Positions 38,890 through 49,090 of a DNA stretch of 64,000 nucleotides are shown here, in pieces (the first letter of the stretch is position 1; every line of letters begins with the position of its first letter). Made by a program: the position numbers and the translations under genes. Location of the stretch: assembly GCA_018894105.1 (NCBI GenBank), contig CM032121.1:29984230-30048229 (forward strand). Direction: 5' to 3'. The notes under the pieces are model-generated. The model searched no databases. It was given only the letters and a program-made list of their open reading frames with translations, and was not told the DNA's origin. This stretch comes from Jacaranda mimosifolia. Taxonomy: Eukaryota; Streptophyta; Magnoliopsida; Lamiales; Bignoniaceae.

Positions 38890-41738
38890 CCCCGTGGCCA
38901 TGAGACCCATCTTCTCAAGATGTCCTTCAAAGTCCTTTTATGATAGGGGTTTTGTCAGTGGATCTGCTATATTCTCTTCTGAGGCAACTCTCTCCACTTG
39001 GATGTCGCCTCTATCAATGATCACCCGGATCAAATGATATCGCCTCAAAATGTGCTTGGATCGCTGATCTTGGCTCTTTAGCTTGCGCTACCGCCCCGTT
39101 GTTGTCGCAAAAGACAACTACTGGCTCAGCAATGCTAGGCACCACATTTAACTCTTGAATGAAGTTTTTCATCCAAACACCCTCCTTTGCATCTTCCGAA
39201 GCTGCAATATACTATGCTTTAGTGGTTGAATTGGCCGTGGTATCTTGTTTGGAACTTTTCCAACTCACCGTGCTGCCATTGAGGCAAAATATAAATTCAG
39301 AAGTGGATTTGAGGTCATCTACATCGGATTGGAAACTTGAATCCGAAAACCCTTCTAGTTTCAATTCTCCATTGCCGAATACCAAGAACATGTCCTTAGT
39401 TCTTCTCAAGTACTTAAGGATTGCTTTTACGGCTATCCAGTAACTCTCACCGAGATTGGATTGGAACCTACTCGTAACATTTGGCAAGCGTGCCACATTT
39501 GGTCTAGTACATTGCACTGTACACATTATGCTTCATATGGCGGAGGCATAAGGTATGTGGGACATTCTTCGCTTCTCTTCCTTAGTCTTGGGGGCCATAG
39601 ACTTTGAGAGACGAATGCCATGTCCCATGGGAAGGAATTCCCTATTGGATTCTTCCATACTAAACCTCTTTAGTATCTTGTCAATGTATGGAGTTTGGGA
39701 AAGCCCTAGCATCCTCCTCGATCTATCTCTATAGATGCGTATTCCCAATACGTAAGATGCTTCTCCCAAATCCTTTATGGAGAATTGTGTAGATAACCAT
39801 GCTTTAGTACACTCTAACATTCCTACCTCATTCCCAATGAGAAGGATGTCATCGACATAAGGCACAATAAATTGTACTGAACTCCCACTAGATTTCTTGT
39901 ACACACAAGGTTTATACATATTTTTGACAAAGCCAAACGATTTGACCGTTTTGTCAAAATGTATATTCTAACTTCGGGATGCTTGTTTTAACCCATAAAT
40001 GGATTTTTGGAGTTTGCAAACCTTTTGCTCATTCCCTTTGGATGTAAAGCCTTGTGGTTGCTCTATGTAAATTTCTTTTTCAATGTCACCATTGAGGAAA
40101 GCGGTTTTAACATCCATTTACCATATCTTATAGTCATAATATGCGGCTATGTCAAGTAAGATCCGAATGGACTTAGGCATAGCAACCGGTGAAAAGGTTT
40201 TCTCGAAATCAATACCGGGTCTTTGAGTGTAACCTTTTGCCACTAGTCGTGCCTTAAAAAGTCACCACTTCTCTATCTACTCCAAGCTTCCGCTTATAGA
40301 TCTACTTGCAACCGACGGGAACTATTCTCTCTGGTGGATCTACCAAAGTCCATACTTTGTTTGAGTACATGGAGTCTATTTCGGATCTCATGGCTTCTAG
40401 CCAACGTCCCGAATCTATATCCAACATAGCTTCCTCATAGGTCTTTGGATCACTATCCAATTGACCCGTCTCATAAAGGAATCCAAACCTTTCGGGTTAC
40501 TTCTTGATCTGGTCAGACCTTCTTAGAGGGTGTGTACAAGGTTCTAATTCTGTATTTGTTTCCACTGCTTGTGGGATTTCTTGATCGTCTTGAACTTCAT
40601 CGAGTTCAATGACAACGCCATTTCTATCTAATAGAAATTCCTTTTCCAAAAAGTGGGCATTCCTTGAAACAAACACTTTTTATTCCGAGGGATTGTAAAA
40701 GTAATAACCCATAAACTCTCTTGGGTATCCCACAAACTTGCACAAGGTGGATCTACTATCCAACTTATCTCCCACTATTCGTCTCACGTAGGCGGGAGAT
40801 CCCCAAACTTTTAAATAATGGTAAGAGGGTGCTTTGCCATACCATATCTCATATGGTGTCTTTAGCACAGACTTTGAAGGTACTACATTTAGTAGCCTCG
40901 CTGCCATTTCTAAGGTGTATCCCCAAAATGATATAGATACATTAGAAAAACTCATCATGGAATGTACCATGTCCAACAAGGTACTGTTTCTCCTTTCGGC
41001 TACTCCATTATGTTGGGGTGTGCTAGGTAGAGTCCATTGTGAAAGAATTCCATTCTCTTTTAGATAATCCAAGAATTCGGTACTTAAGTATTCACCCCCT
41101 CGATCCAATCAAAGAGTTTTAATACTAAGTCCCTTTTGATTTTCTACTTCATTCTTGTACTCTTTGAACTTTTCAAAGGCCTCAGACTTGTACTTCATAA
41201 GATACACATGTCCGTACCGACTATAATCATTAGTGAAAGTGATGAAGTAGGAATCACCTCCTCTCCCACTAACTCTTAGTGGTCCACAAACATCCGAATG
41301 GATCAAATCCAATAGATGTGTGGTTCTCTCCGTTTGTCCTACAAATGGAGTTTTGGTCATTTTTCCCTTTAAACAAGATTCACAAGTAGGAAGGTTCCCA
41401 ATGCCACTAACATTTAGTGCTTTGAACACTTCTAACTTGCTCATCCTATTTTTAGAGATATGACCAAGTCTTGCATGCCATAACGTGGCATCTTCTTGGA
41501 TATTTGGCTTCCTTTTATTCGATTGAATGTGCATAAGTGAAGGTTGGGAATCAAGTATGTATAATCCATTCATTAATGTACCTTTAGCAATTAAAGAACC
41601 ATTCTTTAACGCCATCAATGTCCCATTCGATATAGAAAAATCATATCCTTCATTATCAATAACGGGAATTGATATGATGTTCTTAACAAGATGGGGTACA
41701 TAATAAACTGGATCTAATATAATTTTAGCATTCCCCAA
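38890..41738 (-). pseudogene. Copia-2 pol: integrase, RT, RNase H
   Basis: Right to left on minus. Integrase (40680-41738) has its HHCC zinc region (HARLGH...CESCLKGK) and core parts (HSDVCG, NDYSRY, DRGGEYLS, GVAERRN); it is cut by a TGA at 41109-41111 that is one C-to-T step from CGA. RT (about 39533-40470) has several stops in its first half; the second half keeps YVDDILL and a DLGEASYVLGI segment. RNase H (about 38890-39526) carries YWIAVKAILKYLR, a TANSTTKA segment followed by a stop at 39210, and further out a CDNNGAVAQAK segment. It is less decayed than copia-1, consistent with nesting inside it. Confidence 0.92.
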
Positions 41739-41828
41739 GTCTAACTTGATTATGCCTTGGAAAGTGGCCGCAACAGTTGCTCCATTTCATAGGCGGAGGA
41801 TCATATCCCCTTCACGAAGTTCCTTTCT

Positions 41829-42749
41829 TCATTCCATCCCCTGTAATGAATGACATAGATGAGAACCGCATGCGGTATCAAATACCCATGTGGAAAAATT
41901 GGTTGTTAAATGCACTTCAATGAATAACATACCCTTCTCAAGAGTATCAAGGTAAGCTTTACAGTTTCTCTTCCAATGCCCCTTTTCACCACAGTGGAAA
42001 TAATTTGCATCGGTCTTAGCCTTTTTCTTAACTCTCCCAGAACTCTTCTCGGGTTGCTTCCCTTTGGAAGAACTTTTCTTCTTTTTTCCTCCCTTTCTTG
42101 GGCCCCTAAGGCCTTTTGACTTGGAGGTGGAGGCAATTATGAGAGGCTTTTCTTTTTCCAAGGTCGACTCGGCAGACACAAGCATGTTCACCAATTCGTT
42201 AATCGTCATTTCCTGCTTGGACACATTAAAGTTCATGACGAATTGGTCGAGCGATGGAGGTAACGACTATAGGATCAAATCCATGTAAAGGTCATTGTCC
42301 ATAATCACGTCAAGTTGTCTAAGCTTTTTGATGAGTCCAATCATCTTAAGCCCATGGTCATGGACACTCGAACCTTTACTCATCCTTGCTCTAAAAAGCT
42401 CCTTTGACAAAACGAACCTTTCGTGTCTTGATTGTACACCATACAACTCTTGTAGGTGTACATAGATTTCTCGAGCATGTTTCATGTGCTCATGAGATTT
42501 TTGGAGCTCATTAGTCATGGATGCCATCATGAGACATCTCACTTGTAGATCATCATCTACAAATTTAGTGAACACTTCACGTGCCTCATCAGAAGGGTCA
42601 TCACCTAATGTGTCTGGCGGACTTTGATCAAGTACATAAGTCCTCTTCTCGAAGTCAAGAATTATCTTAAGGTTTCTCAACCAATCTTGGAAGTTAGGCC
42701 CGGTTAGCTTATTGGTTTCCAAAATACTTACAAGTGGATTATTAGCCAT
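41829..42749 (-). pseudogene. Copia-2 gag and protease start
   Basis: Starts MANNPLVSILETNKL at 42749, a usual copia gag opening, and reads 160 residues to a TAG at 42267-42269 that is one C-to-T step from CAG. Reading resumes in the same frame to 41829. The zinc knuckle near 42000 reads YFHCGEKGHWKRNC: Tyr is found where the first Cys is expected. The protease motif reads DTACGSH near 41860-41885 and has Ala where Gly is usual. A long KKKKSSSKGK-type basic stretch precedes the knuckle. The particle protein would package the element RNA; these changes and stops make it non-functional. Confidence 0.9.
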
Positions 42750-44730
42750 ATTGTTTTGAAGATTTCAAAAATCTACAAGAGGTGAAAAAAGAGTATAAGC
42801 ATGTGATTGAATTTGATATATAAAACATGTCCATGGTCTTTCAAGCATGTTTTTCTCCCACTATTTTATCAAATCCTTCACCCCTAAGAAGAATTCGGGA
42901 AATCTCATTTCCTAGTGAGAATGAAGATCCTAATGACTTGCCAATGGACCCCCGTGACCGAGTGCAATCCACGAGCAATCAAAAGGTAAGCAACTTTTGC
43001 TAATTGCATCTCATGCAATTCTTGATATATTTTGCCTCACTTTTCATATAGACCCACATGACCGTGTGCCATCTACACTACTAGGTGTTAAGTCAAACCC
43101 ACCAATCATTCTTCATCTCAAGACGGCCTCACGTTGTCCCCCGTGACCGAGTGCCAACGCGTGAGGGTTCTTGAATCAAAGATACATCTCATGCTAAGTG
43201 TATGCTCACAACTTTCCTCCTAAGTGTGACCCCCGTGACCAAGTGCCATCACACAAAATCGGTAGCATCACATGGCATACACTATTGGTGGAAGGTTTGG
43301 ATTAATTAAAACTCTTTTAATTTGTATCCATTTTGACTTAATATTTGAAAAATACTTAGACATTCTAAGTGGAGGATTTTTGCTTGCAAAGATCTCATCA
43401 TTTTATCTTCTTATTTAGGTTCTCTATATCCTAGTCATGTATCTCATACATCAATAGGATCTGGAAAGCATAAATAAGTAAATGCGCCTAGCATGCTTCT
43501 AGGGTGGGATGACCATGAGCCTAACCAAGTGACACACTTAGAGCCATAGGTGCATCACTTGGTTGATTTTAAGTGGGTGGATTAAACTAAGCTTTTACAT
43601 GAGTGTATCCCATACATTCATGGGTCTTCAAGCCTCCTTGGGTCCTCCTCACTCCTTGCAATTTTACAAGAGAAAGAAAACCTCACTTCTAGTGATTCTA
43701 CTCTCATAACTTTTACAAGATAGAACAAGAGGCATTGAAGCCCCATTTAATACAACCCATTTCAATAACTTGAAATAAGTAAAATCAATATTAAAGGCTC
43801 ATGATCATCCCCTTTCATTTATCATTCATTCAACATTTAAATGAACAATAAATATACCAAGAATTGACATTCAATTCCAACAATTAAGTGTTAATCAAAT
43901 TAACAAATAATTGGCCAAGCAAAAACAAGCATAACGCTTATGCATCATATATTTTCCACAATTGGAGATCAACTTTAACAAGTTTTAAAAGCAACCAAAA
44001 AGTGTCCAACACAATCTTGAGGCCTTGCACAACATTTGTGCAACTAATGTGAGTGTTTCAAAACAAGTTTGGTCACCAAAGGAACCAAAGAAAAAGCTCA
44101 AAACCTGTCCCAAACCCAACTAGGGGCTGCTGGCCGAGGCTTGCTCACTGCTGGGCAGTAGCTCTCGGCCACTGCCTTGTTGTGGGCTGCCATGGGCCGG
44201 CAGCAACCTTGTTTTGGGGTTCATGGCCGAGTCAAGCCATTTTTGGCTCAACTTTTGTGCACCAAGATTTTTAGAACAACTTCTAAACATCAAAACACAC
44301 AACATAGGATGAAATTTTAGATTAAAACACCTTTTAAAACTGAAATATCAAGTGCCCAAAGAAGCTTGAAAAACAAGTTTAAGCAATAATCATATTCTTC
44401 AAAAATCTCCAATTATATCCAATCCAATTGGACCCAAAAATGACCAAAACAACTTAAGGCCATCCATAACATGCTATATCATAATATAACATCTACCAAT
44501 GCCAAATTTTTTTTTTTAACATTAGCAAAAATGAATTAAAACATACCCATATATGAATTAACAATTAAAGCACATAATAGCATGATTCAATCCATTAATC
44601 AAGGAGCCACAAGCAAGATCATCCATACACTCCAGCCCATCATATGGATCGAGTACATGGTGATTTCAATCAGTTCTTCACAAGAACCAACCATCCAAGC
44701 CAAGCAAAATCTAAATCCATGCATGAATAT
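42750..44730 (-). other. Copia-2 ~2-kb untranslated leader
   Basis: Between PBS and gag start. No credible gene. A motif built on CCCGTGACCGAGTGCCA recurs four times at about 42948, 43051, 43137 and 43227 with changes. 44110-44240 is GC-richer with repeated GGCCG-containing phrases; the frames there on both strands are shadows of the composition. Confidence 0.6.
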
Positions 44731-44745
44731 GGCTCCGATACCGCT
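44731..44745 (-). other. Copia-2 primer-binding site
   Basis: Minus-strand AGCGGTATCGGAGCC directly follows the 5' LTR end and resembles the initiator-Met-tRNA site TGGTATCAGAGC with three changes. Confidence 0.75.
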
Positions 44746-46946
44746 TGAAGGTATGTGTGGCACTAGGATCCAAATATTTCAAAAATAAAACAGAATAAAC
44801 TAGCCCACACAACACCCCCAGGATCAAGACATACATGGAATTCAGATTTAGGAAGGAAAAAATACCTGGGTGATGATAGAAAATCGAAGAGCAAGAGAAA
44901 ACTCTTGAAAACCATCAAACTGTCTCTTCACCGGCGCAACAGGATCACCACCGATTTTCCCTTGGATGGACTCCTCCGATTTTTCTTAAATTTTTACAGG
45001 AATTCCTCAACCCTTGAAGATTCTTCAGTTCAAAATTCAGCCCGATCAGAACACCAGAGGTCCTCCCAGAACTAGCAAAAACCGGCTGCTAGAAAACTGC
45101 TCCAGTTAAGAGCAAAAGCAACCAAATTAGATTGCCTCTAATGTAAAAGTCCACACACCAAATCTATGGTCTATTCTCTATAGAATGACTGGAATATCTG
45201 CAGAGAATGAGGGTAGGAAGGCTGGGAAGGAGGAGGAGGAGGAAGTTGGAGAGAATAATAGGATGCTAACAAATTAGATTCCCACTACACAAAATGTGGG
45301 GAGAAATCACACTAGTCATGCACACACTTGCTCTCACTCACCCTTGTCCGGCCACACTCCTATATCTATATATAGGAGTGGTCCATGAACATCCCCAAGG
45401 AGATGATGCCAAGTGTCCTTGCCAAGGTGGCCACTAACTAGTAATTAGTGAATAAGAATATTAATTGAAGCACAAATTTCATCTTATGAAATGTCTTGCA
45501 ATTAAATTCCAATTCACATTAAATGAACCATTTACTTAATTATTCTCCCAAAAAAATAATCCTCCAACTCAATTAAATTAAACACTTCAATTTAACCAAT
45601 AATAATTTGACTTAACCCTTAAGTCAAACATGCTTAACTATTTAAGCTAGTTAAAGTCAATTTAACCCTTAAATTAATTTTGACCAATTGATAGTCATGT
45701 GACATCAATTAATTAACGCTTAATTAATTGATCTTAATTTAACTCTTAAATTAATTTGACCAATTTAACATTTAAATTGATCAAGTCAAAATGACTGCAA
45801 TTTTGCCTCCTCCAAAACGGTTATGAATTTTCTAACTCTTAGAAAACTCTACTTCCTTCAATTGACCATGTCATTGGCTTTTGTGTGTGACCCATTAGGT
45901 TCTACCATTCATTGGACATGGGCTCACAATTCCTTGTGACTTTTGAAATATCAAATATTCACATTAGTTTAAATTCCTTTAAACTAAGCGACTCGATTCA
46001 ATTAATCTCATTAATTGAAGAGTACCCAATCTCCATGGTCGATATCCAACCTCAAGCCCATGGAGCCCAACTAATTAGCCAAAATGAATGCTCTTGAAGA
46101 ACCATTCTAGCATTACGCGTACCATGAAAATACAGTCCTTCCGTCTCCTATCTCCCGAAAGAGGCCTAGAGCAAGATATTAGTCTGCTCCCTAATAGCCT
46201 CGATACTATGTTTCTATTCTTAATATTCAATTCCCTTTGTGACCTCATCTTTGGAAACTCCTTTCCAAATTGTCACATCACCTTGCGCAAGGATTTCTTG
46301 GAATCGATCATTATAGTATACATAGGAGATGCACTCGTCTTTCACAAAGACGAAGAGTTGGATTCCATCTTGGATCTCACAAACCTCCATGCCAAGTAGC
46401 TCATACCTAATCTAAACCTGGAAGACCCGCTAAGTGATCAAGGAAGAGTCAATGCATGAGGACCGGACACAAGGTTACCATGGATCCTCAGGTCAAATGA
46501 TTAATAATATGCACTAGCGTAAGCGGGAGAATTTGTCACTACCGACTTACCACTTAGGCTATCTAGTGGATCCTCCAGGCATGTCTTCAGTGCCTTGTTC
46601 CCGAACAAGCACCCACTAACATGAACCCGTATCTCATACGGTTGCTCATGGAACATAACAATATCCAACTCTTGGATTATGCATCGTTAGTGCAAGTCTA
46701 TCTGGATCTTAGATGCCCTTGTTCTCTTAAGATCCTATAACTTGGAAGGTTTAAGATCACGACCGTGTGAGACTTATTCCATGGTCACCAAACCAAGTTC
46801 CATAGTCTTGTGTGATCTAAGGGCTTCATCCAAATGCCAGTAAAGAAAATAAAGAGCATATGATGAATATCTTTCAATCAAGATTGTCTTACAATGAAGT
46901 AGTTTACAAGGCCAATCTAATTGGCTTGCTGGGCACTATTCCAACA
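44746..46946 (-). repeat. Copia-2 5' LTR
   Basis: 2201 bp; minus-strand start TGTTGGAATAGTG, end CATACCTTCA. Partner of 36672-38863. Confidence 0.93.
45356..45378 (-). promoter_or_regulatory. Putative TATA promoter of the copia-2 5' LTR
   Basis: CTATATATAG within a short palindrome flanked by CTCCTA/TAGGAG is the best TATA element in the LTR on the transcribed strand. The same site is in the 3' LTR at about 37286-37308. Confidence 0.45.
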
Positions 46947-47025
46947 TTGCCATCATCCTCGCTTTTCATAAAGAAAACCAGTTCTTATGATCAAACTTCT
47001 GTATTTCATGCTTTATGCAAGCCAT
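46947..47025 (-). pseudogene. Copia-1 gag N-terminus, cut by copia-2
   Basis: Starts ATG at 47025 only 30 bp from the 5' LTR and reads MACIKHEIQKFDHKNWFSL, a stop, then KARMMA. The stop is TGA where Trp is usual in this gag family. After 26 codons plus one base the copia-2 5' LTR begins. The reading frame continues exactly at 36671, which supports both boundaries. Confidence 0.85.
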
Positions 47026-47040
47026 CCCAAGTTCAATAGC

Positions 47041-47055
47041 ACTTTAGTACGACTA
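47041..47055 (-). other. Diverged primer-binding site of copia-1
   Basis: The bases directly after the 5' LTR on minus, TAGTCGTACTAAAGTGC, occupy the PBS position and only loosely resemble a Met-tRNA site. Position is the main support. Confidence 0.4.
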
Positions 47056-48688
47056 TGTTATGAATAAAGCACAAAATAGGAATAGGAAAAAAAAAATACA
47101 AAATTGGTCCTGTAACTTGACCTTACTAGCAAAGTAAGACTATAACTTTTCGGGCCACAAAATTGGTACACTACCTTAAAAAATTTGGCAATTTGAGGAT
47201 AAATTAAGCCCGAATTATAATTGTGAGCGGCCAATGTCTACGTGGAAGCTGATGGGTGGCGGGGGAGAGAGAGGGGGATTAAATTTTCAAGTTGACCGCT
47301 GGCTACTTGGATGGGGCTAAGGTTTAGGGGAAGAGGAGGAAAAAGTTGGGCGCTGGGGGTTTGGGTGGGGGGGGGGGGGCGAGGGAATGAGGAATGAATT
47401 CTATATGTTTTTTTTTTTCAAAAGAAATTGTAATTGTTATTATTAGTTTTTTTAGTTAATATGAAAATTTATTTAAATATGTTTATGATTTTAATATCAT
47501 TAAATATATAATTTATAATTATTACTATTAATTGTACAATTTAAAATTTATTTTAATTAAATTATTTTAGATATGCTTATTATTTTTAATATTGTTGAAT
47601 ATAGCATTTCAATTGTTAAAATTATATGTTCCAAGATGATAGATTTGATTTTATATTTTATATTTTTCTTACTTATTAAATTCAACTAAATATAATTAAA
47701 TTATCTTAAATACATTACTATTTTAACATTATGAAATATATAACTCAAAATCATTAAAATTATATACCCTAAAGGAATAAATGAGATTTTTAAAAAATTT
47801 AAGGTGATAAATTTGTTTGGAATAAATCCTTATAAATTTGGAGAATATTTGGCATTTTAATTTCTACTGTGTAATTTGTCAATCACATTATAATCTACAA
47901 TTAATATTATTTTTTTTGGAATTTTTATTTATTTTAATTTGAGGTCTATTTTTTTTTCTTTCTTTCTTTCTTTCTTTGTTTGTTTTTTTTTTTCCTATGT
48001 CCTAGTGTCAATTTTAGGTTGACATGCCAAGTCCTATGCCACGTAGGAGAAAAGTAGATGTCTATGCTAATAAGGCACAATGCAACATCACGTGGCGCCA
48101 AATCAGCTACCACGTATACACGGACTGCTCACAATTACAATTCGGGCCCACTTTGTCCTCAAATTGCAAATTTTTTGAAGGTGGTGTACTGCTTTTGCGG
48201 CCGAGAAAGTTAAAGTCCTACTTTGCTAGTAGGGTCAAGTTATAGGACCAATTTTGAATTTTTTCCATAGGAATACATAAAAGAAAAATTCAAGAAACAA
48301 ATTATGTGGTTTACCCAATTAGGTTACATCCACGGGCGAGAAGAGAGGAATTTCATTAGATTGTTAAAGGTTCCAAAAGACTTACAAAAGGATTTCCCAA
48401 TAAGCCAAAGAAGAAGAATAAAAGTGCTCTCTAAAAATTTTGCAACAAACTCTTCACAAAAACTTAACATAGAAGAAGTTCCTCAACAAAAAACCCGTCG
48501 AGCTCAGGCTCAAATAAATTTGAGTTGAGGCTTAAGCTTGTGCTCAAGCTCTACTATTTTTGAGGCAGGGCACAAAACATTTAGTCTAATTTCATCAATC
48601 CTGCATGGTTATGCACTGGAGCTCAAAAAACTTTGAGCTAGAACTCAAAACACTCAATCTATAGAACTTTTGAGCCATAAATACAACA
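47056..48688 (-). repeat. Copia-1 5' LTR, split by a MULE
   Basis: TG...CA boundaries match the left LTR. The native sequence is 47056-47084 plus 48276-48688. The right flank continues gypsy gag (GCCAGAAGAGC). Confidence 0.9.
47085..48266. mobile_element. Non-autonomous MULE in the copia-1 5' LTR
   Basis: ATAGGAATA occurs exactly at 47076-47084 and 48267-48275, a 9-bp TSD. Both ends start GGAAAAAA and contain inverted copies of TTGGTCCTGTAACTTGACC with one change; pairing extends about 100 bp. The interior has a G-rich island (47260-47385, with 13 Gs at 47367-47379) and AT-rich DNA. No transposase. The frame at 48024-48245 lies in the right TIR. Confidence 0.93.
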
Positions 48689-49090
48689 AGCCAGAAGAGC
48701 AAGGAACTAATGTTATAGACCCAATACCACCCCAAGCCTAATACAACTATTCAAAGAGTGATTTAGGTATCTTAGTGTCTACTCCAAATCAAAAAGCCAA
48801 TAAGAGTAACATACCAAATCTCAAAACAGCCAAACTGGATCTTCTCAAATTTCTTGGAGAGTGCCCTATAACCTATGTAGAGAGAATGAGAATGAGGGAT
48901 AGGATAGGTTTGTCGAGCTTGTGTTGTAATGTCTTTCCTTTAAGGTGGAAAATTTGGTAGGACAATTTAACAAATTAAAATAAGAAGAACCAGTGAGTGA
49001 ATATGTCATCAAGTTTGAGGAGTTTGGGGCCTTTATGTTGATCAAGATTCAGAGTTTACTTGAGGATTATTTTGTAGATAGTTTTGTTAG
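48689..49090 (+). pseudogene. Plus-strand gypsy gag piece 3
   Basis: After copia-1 the gag frame continues: a P-rich linker (DPIPPQA), then a AKLDLLKFLGECP segment near 48825-48865, and near 48990-49080 a VSEYVIKFEEF segment followed by LLEDYFVDSF. These are ordered gag landmarks of a chromovirus-like Ty3/gypsy. Interrupted by stops and frame changes, then by the MULE at 49091. Confidence 0.75.

Larger units (their letters stand above)
36672..46946 (-). mobile_element. Copia-2: Ty1/copia element with ~2.2-kb LTRs
   Basis: Two LTRs of 2192 and 2201 bp bound a ~5.9-kb interior with PBS, a ~2-kb leader, gag and pol on the minus strand. A by-eye count over the first ~320 bp of the LTRs gives about 20 differences, mostly transitions, so the insertion is not recent. 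It entered copia-1 gag after 26 codons. Removing it joins copia-1 gag in frame, though no intact 5-bp TSD is visible. Such long LTRs in copia suggest an Angela-like lineage; this is an inference. Confidence 0.93.
31655..48688 (-). mobile_element. Copia-1: Ty1/copia retrotransposon with three nested insertions
   Basis: Two LTRs (31655-32097 and 47056-48688) begin TGTTGTATTT and end CATAACA in minus sense. The right LTR is ~440 bp once the 1182-bp MULE is removed. A polypurine tract abuts the left LTR, so transcription ran right to left. Gag starts at 47025, is broken by copia-2 at 46946/36672, and pol continues to about 32223 with a 621-bp hAT inside RT. The LTRs differ at many positions, clearly more than those of copia-2, so it is the older insertion. 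It lies in the plus-strand gypsy gag. Confidence 0.92.

Noticed and set aside
44053..44305. Overlapping plus and minus frames in the GC-richer part of the copia-2 leader
   Set aside because: No domain; both strands are open because of composition.
37830..46399. Frames repeated at 37830-38317 and 45912-46399
   Set aside because: They lie in the two LTRs of copia-2, so their similarity reflects LTR identity, not a gene family.
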